Below are positions 1 through 10,700 of a DNA stretch of 64,000 bases, piece by piece. The stretch spans positions 186,001 through 250,000 of the forward strand of contig OZ025802.1 in assembly GCA_964019425.1 (NCBI GenBank), written 5' to 3'. The position numbers and the translations under genes are program-made. Each line of letters starts with the position of its first letter. Position 1 is the first letter of the stretch. Source of the DNA: Flectonema sp. DT1601 (lineage: Eukaryota > Euglenozoa > Diplonemea > Diplonemida > Diplonemidae). The notes under the pieces were generated by a model, which was not told the DNA's origin, made no database searches, and saw only the letters and a list, made by a program, of their open reading frames with translations.

Positions 1-150
1 AACAAAAAAAACAAAACCAAAAGAAAGCAAATATAGCAAGGAGTTCACAAACTCTCTCACTCTCACAATTGAGTTGGAAGATGAGAGTTAGTACGGCATC
101 TTGTTTTCTTCATGAATAAGATTATTGTAATTAAATAACAGAAATATCAA

Positions 151-2271
151 CTAAGGAATATGAGGTGCAGTAGGGGGTACTATCCTTTTACTACTCTCAC
201 AAGCACCAAGCCATGACGGTAACACAAGAATAGAAGAAGAGATGTCTGAAGTCTCAGAGTTGCTAACAATCGAGTGAGTCGCGCTGTGTTGGTCGGTGAC
301 AATGCGACCTCCACCTGCGCAGACTCGTTTTTTGAAATTTCGGATTTTTTCAAAAGAGAAACTTGGAGAGACGTAGATCAAAACACCCTTTAAGAATGAC
401 GGAAGCCCAATTATACTTCCCGACTCTGGGAGAGATGATTGTAACTGAACTGTCTGCTGCTGTTGTTGTCTAGCCCATCGCTGTAGTTTTTCAATCCCTC
501 TGTCGATTTCTTCTCTATCGACATCAACAGTCTCGTCACTCTTTTCATCATCATTTTGCTTTCTGTTTTTGATTTCTCTATCACAACTGCCAGGAGGTGT
601 CTTATTCTTCGTCTTTTCTATTTCCTTCTCTTTTGCGGGAGATTGACTGATACTGGCAAGTACTTTCTTAGGAGGAGAACCAACCTTCTTCCAGGCAGTT
701 GTTATAGCGGTCGGTTTTGATGATATCTGAGGTGGTTCTGGTGACGATGTCTTGGGTGGTTCTGGTGTCTTAGTGATAATTTTCTTTTTGGGGGAAGGGG
801 AAGGCTGAGGAGGTTTTGGTTTTGGTTTTACCTTTTGTTTCGGTTTTTGTTTATTCAATTTCTTATTTTTTTTAACCGGTACGAGATCACCACCTGAGTT
901 AATACGACAGGCAGAAGACGAGTCAGAATCAAAACCATCCATCGTAGGGTCGCTACTGGCCCAAAAGTCACTACTACTGTCACTACCACTACCACTACCA
1001 CTACTCGCTGTGACGCTACTTTCGTCAGAGTCATCCGATTGAAGACGATATTGGTTTTCAGGTTGTCTTTTATTTTGTTTTTTCGTATCTAAAAGCCACT
1101 CTTTCGACACAATATATCCTTTCCCAGACGCATCAACTTCATTGTATTTTGGTGTATTTGTAAATGCTGTGACTAAGTGAGTCCCTCCATCTTTCCAATC
1201 GTTCGCATACCTCGCTCCTAAACCAACAGCTGCTTCTCTTAACTGACTTCGTATTGGGTTCTGAAATCCACTGAGTACTACACAGGTTCCTTCAAGCGGT
1301 TTTTTGCTGCTTGCTTTTGCCTTCTTTGGAGATGGCTCTTTTTTTGGAGATGCTTTTTTGATGACTTTCTTTGGAGCAGCCTTCTTCGGTTCAGTTTTTG
1401 GAGCTGGTTTCTCCTTCTTCTTTAGCACTTCCTCAATATGAGAATCACTGAAGGAAAAGTCAATAGAGTCTGGGAAAGTTGGTGCGATTTCTATTGTTTT
1501 TTGTTTTTTCGGAGGAGGTTTTTTCTTCGGAGGCGCCTTCGCGATATCCGAATACGTCAGATCGACAGTGTCTGGGAAAGTTGCTGCGATTTCTGGAGGA
1601 GGCGGTGTTTTTTTAAATTCAGTTTTTTGACTCGATGCCTTCTTCCCACTCGATTGTTTTCTCACTAATGTCATTGTACGGAGGGCAGTAAGTGGTGAAT
1701 GACCAATTGAATCACTTTCAGAGTCAGTAAGATCCATCATATCAGGAAGTACTATACTTGGTGATGAAGATATCGGTTCTGGTCTCACTTCTTTTTTTGG
1801 TGACGGTACCACCTCTGCTCCCTTATCTGTAATTTTCAGATAACGAAGACCTATTGGTACTCTTTCACTAAATGGTTGAGTTAATACAACTCTCATTGAT
1901 CGCCATTTCTTTGAGCTGTTTATTCGATGCATCTTATCGGTTTTAAATAGTCTTCGTATGTCCGTGTTTTTCTTCTCTTTGGCTTCTTTACTGCTGCGTA
2001 ATCCAACAATAGGAAGTAGTGATTGCGGGTCATCAATGAACTTTGATTCTTTTGATACCAAAATCTCAACAAACGCAGCGCAATTATTCACTATCTCTAT
2101 TGAGTCGATCTCTGCGTCTCTCGTAAACACGATGTCAATATGAGCCTTCTTCTCAGCTTCAGCAGTACTCCACATTGTTCTGTTCTCATTATTTTTAATG
2201 TTCGCTGCGGCATTTACATCATCTTCTGACGGCCAATAGCTTATTATTTTATAACTTAATTGTGTGCTCAT
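151..2271 (-). CDS. XRCC1: XRCC1-like DNA single-strand break repair scaffold
   Basis: This 706-aa protein has the full XRCC1 plan. Residues 1-150 match the XRCC1 N-terminal beta-sandwich domain (FVEILV; KWRSMRVVLTQPFSERVPIGL), which in animals binds DNA polymerase beta. A Lys/Pro/Ser-rich linker follows. BRCT1 lies at about 325-410 (CVVLSGFQNP, THLVTAFTNTPKY, KEWLLD) and is the PARP/poly(ADP-ribose)-binding module in animals. A second acidic-serine and Lys/Pro-rich linker, with SDSDESS-type stretches that resemble CK2 sites, leads to a C-terminal BRCT2 at about 619-700, the ligase III-binding domain in animals. Known role: nuclear scaffold for base-excision and single-strand-break repair. 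The ORF is uninterrupted from an ATG at 2271. A pyrimidine tract ending in AG lies about 20 nt upstream of the ATG. Having the NTD plus both BRCTs separates it from plant-type XRCC1, which lacks the NTD. Confidence 0.93.
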   Translation of the reverse strand: MSTQLSYKIISYWPSEDDVNAAANIKNNENRTMWSTAEAEKKAHIDIVFTRDAEIDSIEIVNNCAAFVEILVSKESKFIDDPQSLLPIVGLRSSKEAKEKKNTDIRRLFKTDKMHRINSSKKWRSMRVVLTQPFSERVPIGLRYLKITDKGAEVVPSPKKEVRPEPISSSPSIVLPDMMDLTDSESDSIGHSPLTALRTMTLVRKQSSGKKASSQKTEFKKTPPPPEIAATFPDTVDLTYSDIAKAPPKKKPPPKKQKTIEIAPTFPDSIDFSFSDSHIEEVLKKKEKPAPKTEPKKAAPKKVIKKASPKKEPSPKKAKASSKKPLEGTCVVLSGFQNPIRSQLREAAVGLGARYANDWKDGGTHLVTAFTNTPKYNEVDASGKGYIVSKEWLLDTKKQNKRQPENQYRLQSDDSDESSVTASSGSGSGSDSSSDFWASSDPTMDGFDSDSSSACRINSGGDLVPVKKNKKLNKQKPKQKVKPKPKPPQPSPSPKKKIITKTPEPPKTSSPEPPQISSKPTAITTAWKKVGSPPKKVLASISQSPAKEKEIEKTKNKTPPGSCDREIKNRKQNDDEKSDETVDVDREEIDRGIEKLQRWARQQQQQTVQLQSSLPESGSIIGLPSFLKGVLIYVSPSFSFEKIRNFKKRVCAGGGRIVTDQHSATHSIVSNSETSDISSSILVLPSWLGACESSKRIVPPTAPHIP

Positions 2272-2993
2272 TTTGGTGGGCCAACAAAACTGTTAATTGA
2301 AAATAAGAAGTGATGTCTTAGATAAGTAAATATTAATATAACTTAACGTTGTTGTAATCAACAAAGTGAAAGTAAATTCAAATCACTCGAACACGAGAGG
2401 GAATTCATCCGCTTGAAATACGTTCTTGAGACGATCTAAAATTTAGTATTTTTTTTAGTTCTTTTTACTACTAAAGATATACACGCTCGTGATCACAGCG
2501 GGCGGACTAAATGTCTACGTTGTTGAAAGAGAGGAGAAAAATAAAAACAAAAAAGGAGAGAAATTGAACTTTTTCACGCAAAAAAGTAGTTCTAAAACAT
2601 CATAACACAATCACACTCTCGTGTCAGAACGTACTTTATGTAACATTTCCACACCAGTAAGAGATAGAACAGTGAACATCGTCTCACGAATACACAAAAC
2701 CTTTTCTTATTTATAAAAGAAATCGCCATGAAATTGAGCCAAGAAACAAAGCCGGCTGAAATATTATGAGGCGCAAAGCCTTACAGTTCGGAGAGTCATT
2801 CGCTATAATGGGTGTGTGAGGTAATTAACAAAATAAATAAATAAATTCCCTTTTTTTAAGAGAACCTAAAAAAAAACCACCTATTCACCCTCATGTTGAA
2901 TTGAAGGGAAATAAAAAGAGATTCCTAACTGAAAACAGTGAGGAACAAATAGTAAACAAGACATAGTAAGAGTACATCACACTACATCAGTAA
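2272..2993. other. intergenic, AT-rich
   Basis: No convincing gene. It carries the presumed promoter and 5' leader of the XRCC1 gene, with an acceptor-like TTCAATTAACAG near 2290 on the minus strand, and the 3' flank of the peroxidase gene. Confidence 0.6.
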
Positions 2994-4256
2994 TTATAAT
3001 TGCTCATGTTTGAATCGACTGTCTGGTTTCCAACATTTCTTCTCTGCTGCCCAAACAGCTCCATCAGAAGTCAGTTTCTCCCAAGCACCCGAAAAGTACG
3101 CCTCTAGCTTGGTAATGTCGGTGGCAAACTCGTGAACGATTCTACGGTACTCTGGATCGAAAGTCAGAGAAACATCCGTGGTCATCATCATCAATAATGG
3201 CTTTTCAGGAATATTCCATTGGTACTTGTCACCTGCTCCCTTGTAGTAAGTGTAGTTAGCACCATAGGTATCAAGGAGAGTAAAATATTCATTGTCCCAC
3301 TTAAACGGATCAGTAGTCCACTGTCCTTCTATTCCACTTGTGAATGTGTCAGTTCCCTTTCCAGTACCACACATACCGGGCCAAGGGTTTTCTGGTTGAT
3401 CCTTCGGAGGTGGACCTGCTCCCTTAGGACACGCACCGTGACTTCTACCGAAAGCATGACCGCCACCGATGAGGGCTACTGTTTCAGTGTCATTCATTCC
3501 CATTCGGGTAAACACATCGCGGACCTCGATCGCACTGTGAGCTGCGTCTGGGACTCCCATAAACCCTTCAGGGTTGACGTAAATCAGTCCAACAGTCGAC
3601 GTTCCGAGTGGTGCCTTGCAGTCTCCTTGAATAGGACAAGCAGGTTGTTCAGGTCCAGGACCGAGTGGCTTGCTGGAATTACCGTCAGCGTCGTCAATAC
3701 GACCGACGCATATTTCAGTTACGGGACCTCCCATGTGAAGAATCGAACTGGTTCCCGCCAAAATGAAAAGATCTCCCCAACTGAGAGCATCTCCGTACTT
3801 CTCTTTGATAGGCCACAGAAGTCCTCTAGCCTTGTCGAGGTTGGTGTTATCCTTCCAGCTGTTTTCAGGTTGGAATCTCTGACGACCTCCTCCACATCCT
3901 CCGCGTCCATCAGTGTGGCGGTACGACCCCGAACAGTGCCATGCGAGACGAACAAAGAGACCGCCATACGAAGTCCCCACCGCAGACGTTGGAATCGTAT
4001 CCGCCGGCCAGCATTCCTGAGACTTTGTCAGCATCTGAACGATATCAGAAATAACTGATTTAATATTTAAGTCTTTTACTTTCTCGTTGTACACTTCGAG
4101 TGACGGAACAGGTGCTCTGTCGGCAGTCGGAGTTCCGTGAAACTCTCCTGGGCAGTGAACACCCGTCCTCACGCCTTCTGACATCGAAGGGAACGCAGCA
4201 GCAGGACAGCTGGCAGCTGCCAAGAGGAGGAGCGGCAGTTTGTTGAACATCGTCAT
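2994..4256 (-). CDS. secreted single-domain catalase-peroxidase-like class I haem peroxidase
   Basis: About 420 aa. The first ATG after a probable 5'-UTR intron is at 4256; an ATG two codons later is equally possible. A signal peptide (FNKLPLLLLAAASCPAAAF) is followed by one class I peroxidase domain. The distal site RLAWHCSGSYR supplies Arg, Trp and His, and GGGHAFGRSHGACP supplies the proximal His. The closest family pattern is KatG: DGRGGCGGGRQRF, SWKDNTNLDKARGLLWPIKEKYG, YVNPEG and RMGMNDTETVALI. The Trp, Tyr (IYVNPEG) and Met (GMNDTE) positions that form the Met-Tyr-Trp adduct in catalase-peroxidases are all present, which suggests catalase as well as peroxidase activity. Bifunctional KatGs normally have a second C-terminal domain; here it is absent and the protein ends at a Cys-containing tail. 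Many cysteines and the signal peptide indicate a secretory, luminal or extracellular H2O2-detoxifying enzyme. An ascorbate-peroxidase/KatG hybrid class is the alternative. Confidence 0.87.
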   Translation of the reverse strand: MTMFNKLPLLLLAAASCPAAAFPSMSEGVRTGVHCPGEFHGTPTADRAPVPSLEVYNEKVKDLNIKSVISDIVQMLTKSQECWPADTIPTSAVGTSYGGLFVRLAWHCSGSYRHTDGRGGCGGGRQRFQPENSWKDNTNLDKARGLLWPIKEKYGDALSWGDLFILAGTSSILHMGGPVTEICVGRIDDADGNSSKPLGPGPEQPACPIQGDCKAPLGTSTVGLIYVNPEGFMGVPDAAHSAIEVRDVFTRMGMNDTETVALIGGGHAFGRSHGACPKGAGPPPKDQPENPWPGMCGTGKGTDTFTSGIEGQWTTDPFKWDNEYFTLLDTYGANYTYYKGAGDKYQWNIPEKPLLMMMTTDVSLTFDPEYRRIVHEFATDITKLEAYFSGAWEKLTSDGAVWAAEKKCWKPDSRFKHEQL

Positions 4257-4270
4257 TATGTTGAATATAA

Positions 4271-4353
4271 CTGTGGAAAGGTTATTGAGAATAAATATTG
4301 TGTACATTCCTATCGACCAAATACTAAAATGCCAACAACCCCAACTATCATAC
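4271..4353 (-). other. probable 5'-UTR intron of the peroxidase gene
   Basis: On the minus strand a GTATGA donor (4353) and a CTTTCCACAG acceptor (ending 4271) bound 83 bp, similar in size to the coding introns elsewhere in the window. Removal places the first ATG 14 nt after the junction. Inferred from motif and length only. Confidence 0.45.
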
Positions 4354-4525
4354 CCCTTAATGGACTTAATGGACTGTAAGAAGAAGAAAATATAACTACA
4401 AAAGAACTCCTCACAACATAAACAAGATATTTTTCAGGTATTGGGTGAAATAAAGGTTAATAAATACAATATAGAGGTATAAATGAGGTGTAAGAGTTTT
4501 GGGAAGAATTGGGAAGTGGATTTGT

Positions 4526-4559
<34 letters not shown>

Positions 4560-4782
4560 GCAACAGCGACATAGGTTTTCATAACTGCTGTAAAAGACGA
4601 TATTTGTTCATCAAATGACACATCAGCTTAGTATTTGTTGCGTCAGGAAATGACGTACAAGTGAAGAAACAAAAGCATTAGTTCGAGGTATGCTAATGGA
4701 GAATCAACAATTACGTGTAAACGTAATATCTCCATAAACAGATTGTGTGTAGATAAGATAATTGTTTCACAACAAGCGACTG
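4354..4782. other. intergenic with a 28-nt poly(A) run
   Basis: No ORF of note. A long A run near 4530-4557 is typical of the spacers here. It includes the 3' flank of the dynein gene. Confidence 0.6.
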
Positions 4783-7700
4783 TTAGTCAACTGAACACAA
4801 TAAACAAACCCCCCGAAGCTGCCAGAAATTCTTAGCACTGATGCCGTCTAGATCCTCACAAGCGAGACTGACGTCGAATATCCAATTGATATCGTTTCGT
4901 GTGCTGTACTTGTAAACTGGGCAGTCGTATTTCGCCATTTTTTCTTTTCCTTTAGCACCACCAGGTGGGGGACGACGAGTGTCGTCACCTTGGACAGCAG
5001 TGACATAAAGAATAGGAAGTTCTTTTGGAGGATCTTTCGGAGCCGGATCACGAAGACGCTGACGTACTTTATCCCATCCAGCGCCTTCAAGGTATAACCC
5101 ATGAATGAATACTCCTTCTTGAGGTGGGCGTTCAACTTCATGTTTTTCAACTTTTTGAACTTCTGTTCGTAAAGAGACGTCATCGAGAGCCCATCCTTCA
5201 GACTTGTGAGCTCGAGTCACTTCTTGTCTGACAGATGTCAAGAATCCCTGTGGATTATAGAAACCAGTTAACCAATACTTTGCAGGCCTATCTTCTTTCG
5301 TCCATAAGTCAAGTTGTCTTTGTCTCGTTAACACTTCTTCGAACCACAATCCCATAGTAGGAGAAGGCCAAGATACTGTTACCCATTTGGCAGGTACCTT
5401 TGCATCGTAGAGAGAATCTCTTGCTGATTGAAGGTCAGTTGACATAACCACAATACCTGCTATCGCTAGTTTTAAATCTTTTAGTGTGTCGTATATTAAT
5501 TTTATGCAAACGTTTAATCTCTCAACTTCCTGTCTGCAGAATATGTTTAGGGGCTTTTTGTCATCGATTTTTTTCATTAGTTCTCTGACGGCGTCGAGTT
5601 TCCAAGGAGATGGAAGTCTTTTGAGGAAATCATCCGCCATGTCGATGACGATTTGCTCCGGTGACTTACCACCTCCACCGGATGCACCTCTGGGTTGGAT
5701 GTCTAGGATAGTATTTAGAGTGTGTTGGCTTTGACGTGTTCTATAAATGATGTCGGCATTACTGTGAAGACCAAAAGCTTCTGGAGGATCGACCTCAGGA
5801 TAGAGTTCTAGGAATTCTTTGTGTCTAACGTATTCTTCATACGTTGGTATCCCATAGCCTTGGTAGAATTCAAATCCTGGATCACAAACAGATGAATTCA
5901 TATTTACTTCACATATGGTGTTGAACATTACTCTGTCTTTGTTGTCAGTAATTCGACCCCCGTATTGAATTTCAGAAACCATATATCTGATTGTCACCCA
6001 TGAGACGGATGCTCCTTTCTTAACGTCTTCACCAATAGTTGCCATGTGATTTTGTAAAAATTGTACGCTAGCTTGCCAATCACCTTGATTAAACTCGTAT
6101 GGTATGCAGAATCCTATAGGTCCAAATTTTCTTCTTTCAACGACGTTTGAATGAATGAAACATTGTGCGAATAGCATTGGTCTCCATTCCGGACGTCGAT
6201 AGCCATCAAGTGTTTCTTGGTTGAACCAACCGTATGATCTTTTCATTGAGGCTTTAATACCTGGAGGGGGTTCGTTAGTCAATTTAATAGATATTTGTAG
6301 CAATCCGATTGGGAATTTAGAATGAGGTTCTGACGTTATAAGAATCCTAGCCTCTTCACCAACTGCTTCAGGATCTAGCTTAACAAGAGTGTCCTCTAAG
6401 TCTTCTAAGAATTTTAAACCTAAATGACAATTTTGTAGTAAAGCCCATTCTCCTGATCCAGCTAGGGCTGCGAACGTTGCATCCATTGCTGCTTGTTCTT
6501 GACCTTGACCCATTGAGATTCCTCCTTGGGGAATTATTTGTTTTTTACGTCTCTTAGCAGAGGCTTCAATTAGCGATGAGGGGTCAGATCCTTGAGATAA
6601 TAAAAATATTATCGGAGTTAGACCAACAGTAGTATCGATCACTGCTTCGAAATCAAGTTGAAGTGGCTCTGCGTATTCCTTACCAAGAACTGTTGAGACG
6701 TAGTTTAGAGCTGCAAGCATTGCTCTGTCTTCTCTAAGTGCTCTAACTACGAGTAGTCGTTCAAATGGTTCTAATTTATCATCGATATCAGGTACTGGTG
6801 TAGACTCTGGAGATTCAATATCGTACCATTCTCTCCATGCTTTCTCTGTTCTTGAAACATAGTCTGGAAGTACTTTGAAGGTCTTCGGAGCTCCTTCACT
6901 CAACGCCAATATATTCAACCATGCTTTGTCTGGTAGCCATTGAAAAGGTTTGACTCTAGCTTCATTAATTGACAGTGCTGCTCCTCCTTTTAGTAGTGTT
7001 TGAAAAGCATCATGAGATAAACGAGTTCCGTCTCTCGCGTTAAGTTTAATCTTACAGGCCATGGTTAAGACAAATAGCAGACGATGTCGAGAGAATAATC
7101 CTCTAGTGATGTATTCAAATATTATTTTTGTCATAAGATTGATGATGTTGGTAATTCGTTTTGTTGTTAGCTGAGCAGGTTCAGAGTTAGCGATTGAATC
7201 ATCAAACAACTTTGAGAATTGCGGCAATGATGTCTGATACATCGTACTGACGTTACTCATATCAACGATTAAGAAATATAATACAGATCCTCTTAGTGCT
7301 ACAGGTCGGTATTCTTCCGATGCTGAGTTGATTCGTTTTCTAGTTTCTTGAGCCACTAGCAGTTTTTCTTTAATTTCAGCGCTGGCTTTCTTCGCGTCAG
7401 CGAGTGTCGCTATCAACTCATCATCATCGATGAGGTTTCCTTTTGAAGCTGCGAGTTGAGCTAATAATCTATCTTCAAATTCTTTCAGTCGTTTTTCGTT
7501 GTTGTTAACCTCTTCTATTAGTTTCGCACGTTCCTCTTCTAACTCGTGTTTTTCTTTACCAATGACTTGACCTAAAAGTTGCTGTTCCAATCCTTGCATT
7601 GTCACAGTCATATCGACAACAAGAGTTTTTGCGAATAATTCAGGTGTGAAGAGTGGATTAGGTAGTCTGGTTGCCATTGCTAATTTAAAATTATCATCAT

Positions 7701-10700
7701 AGTCGTGTGCCTTGTCGTTGATGATGATGTTTTGCATTCTTCCAGCACGGATTATTTGTTTATCTAAAACAGGGTCAATTATCGGATCGATACTTTCTAC
7801 ACAATTTTCAATTATTAAACATTTTCCATCTTGAAGTTGAGTCGAAAGATGATCTGGAAACTTCTTATCAGAGAATTGAGTTACAACACTTTCTGAATAT
7901 CTGCTTCGAAGCCATTTGAGACCTTGTCCTTGTGGATCAATTATCAGTGGATATTTACCAGTCTTTTTATTACCTAAATTAGTTGTTATCATAATAGCAT
8001 TTTGTACACTGTGATCGTCAGAAGGAAGACCTTCGATTTGCCAATCTGTTATTTGTGATTCCGTTGTCAGGAATTTGACTACAGAAATACTATCAGTGAC
8101 TGGTATCTTAAGCTTTACACACATGTTATAAAAGTGTTCAGTAAGTAAAGTGTGTCTAAACTCTGCATTAAATGGACCACAGTAACTTATAAAAGCACAT
8201 GATAGAGCTACGTCCCCGACTAGTCTTCGAACTCGTTCTTTAAATTCGTTGCTTTGAGTGGTCCATCGTTCTCGTTCACCAGAAAGGGCGTCGATGAGAC
8301 CATTCGCTGCGTCCATTCGTTTTTTTGTTGTCAATGCATCGTCTTCAAGTGCTTGTTTTTTAGCTTTTGCTGCATCAAGTTTTGCCTGACATTTTGCTCT
8401 ATCCTCTTGTACCAGGTGTAGTTCTGCTTCTTTTTCATCTAATTTTCTGTTCGCGATTCGAAGTTGTGCTTCTGCTTCTCTTAAAGCTTCCATTTTCGGT
8501 TGTACGAATTTTGCAATTCCAATGTAGTCGTACATAGCACGTACCCAGAGACACATACCAGCCACGTCTTTAGCACTCTTTGTTGCAGTTTCTCCATTCC
8601 ACGCTTCCATGTAGAGATATGGAAGTAGTAGTTCGCAAGTTTCTTCGTTGATTTGATCTTTCTTTCCATTTCCACCTTCCGCAACAGCTTTGAATGCTAC
8701 CAATCTGTCGATCGCCTTCATGTCGGATAAGAATTTTCTGCCAGCTTCCCAAGAGTCGCGAATCCAGCTGCCTCCCTTTTCAGGTACGGCCTCACAGTGT
8801 TTATTTTCCATTGGGTCGTGTAGAAGAATGCAGACGCCGTCTAGAATTCTCTTGACTAACGCTGGAGGGTTTGATAGCTTCTTAACATTTTGCAAAGCTT
8901 TCGGATCGATGCTGTCGAGAGCTTTATTCGCAGCCTCTAACATCGGCTTCGCAGCTTCTAAGTCTTGCTCAGCATCGTCTTTAACAGCTTGAACCTTTTG
9001 GGCATCTCGCGATAACATTTCTTTTACCGCACCCACTTCGGATTCTTTCTTTTCAGCTACTCCAGTTGCTTCAGTGATTTCTAGTAAGAGAGTGTCTGTT
9101 TCTTTAGTTGCAACTTGTAGGTTTGCTTCTTTTTCTGCTAAGTTGATCTTCATTAGTCGGACATCTTCTCCAGCTTGGTGAAGTTTTTGAAGTCCTCCAC
9201 CGATATTATCTGCCAGGACATTGATCTGTTCAAATTTCTGTTGGTACACAACTAAATATGATTCCAAGAATGAGAGGTATGATTTCGGAGTGCTAAAAAC
9301 AGATCTCCGAAATCTAAGAAAATACTCCTCCGACATCGACAACATTAATCTGTGAAGTGCCGCCATGAATTGCATTAGGTGTTGTTTTGTTTGTTGGTCT
9401 GTTTCTATTTGAAAGGTACCAATTCGTTGTTTGCTGACGTCTAATAAAGCTGCTTCAGGCCAAGGAAAGAACCAATTAATACTACAGCCGGATATCAAGC
9501 TGGGAAATTTCCTTGCTCGGGTTCGAAATTTCTCTCCAACTGGACTCATGCAGAGGACGAAATGAAGACGAGAACGAACTTTGTTAACGAAGAATTTCCA
9601 AAGCCAGTCACCAGTGTCTTGAAAATCACGACCGCTTTCCTTCTTTGCAGGCATTCGAATATCATTAACGACAGCGTCTTTCTCATCGGTGGAGTACAGA
9701 CCTGGGATTTCACCACTTGATAAGAATCCATTTATGTACTCGAGGAACTGTTCTGACTTGATCTCATTGTCTGTAAATATAAAACAGACCTCACCACGAG
9801 TACCAGCGTATGTGTATTGCTCTCTGATATCATCGAAGAGTTGATTTATTCCGTAGCTCTTTGTTACAGTTATTTGAAACGTTCGATGTCCATGAATGCT
9901 TGCTGACAGTCTCGTTAGTGATTGTTTTCCAGAACCACCAACACCAACTAGTAGAACGTTACCTCTCTTTGTACTTAGAATTCTCACTATTCTGGTTACA
10001 TGTTTGATGGCGGCATCGAATAACACGAGTGATAGTTTCCTAGTTTTATTCTCTCCTGCTTCATTGTAAGTGCTCATTCGAACGTGTAGCTTACTTCGAA
10101 GAGCTTCCATTGATTCAACAGGTTCGTATAGCATTGGTGCTTCTTCTATTGTTTCACCAGTCTCAGGATCAATATCTGCTTCACGTAAAAAGTTTACCCA
10201 GTAGGTAGGCAGCGCGCATTGTTGAGCGATTGATTCACCTAGAAACTCTTTAATGCAGGAGACAATTTCAGTGTCGTACCAAGCTTTGTCGGATTCGCTG
10301 TTTAGCTTGTCGCTGAAGACTCGGCAGCATTCATGTCTCCAGAGATTTACTAAAGTGAACTCATCCTTGATGATCATTCTTGTACTCATACAGATCCCTT
10401 GAACGACACTAGCAAGATCTCTTAGATTAAAATTATAATGAAACTTCGCAGGTGTTGGAAGCATCTTTCCCTGGAGTCGTTTCCAAAACGTTAGAGACAT
10501 TGCTGTGAGTTGATCGGCAACTTCAAGTGCTGCTGGTGAGTATTTTCCATTCTCACCACTTTGATGAAATCGAGAAGATATTATAACTCCAAAAATCTGT
10601 TGAAGCGACTGATCACTCGGAAGAGGTACAAAATACATTGAAAAATGACGTTTTAATCTATTCGGTACATCATTCTTACCTCCACCAGGAATACCCATAG

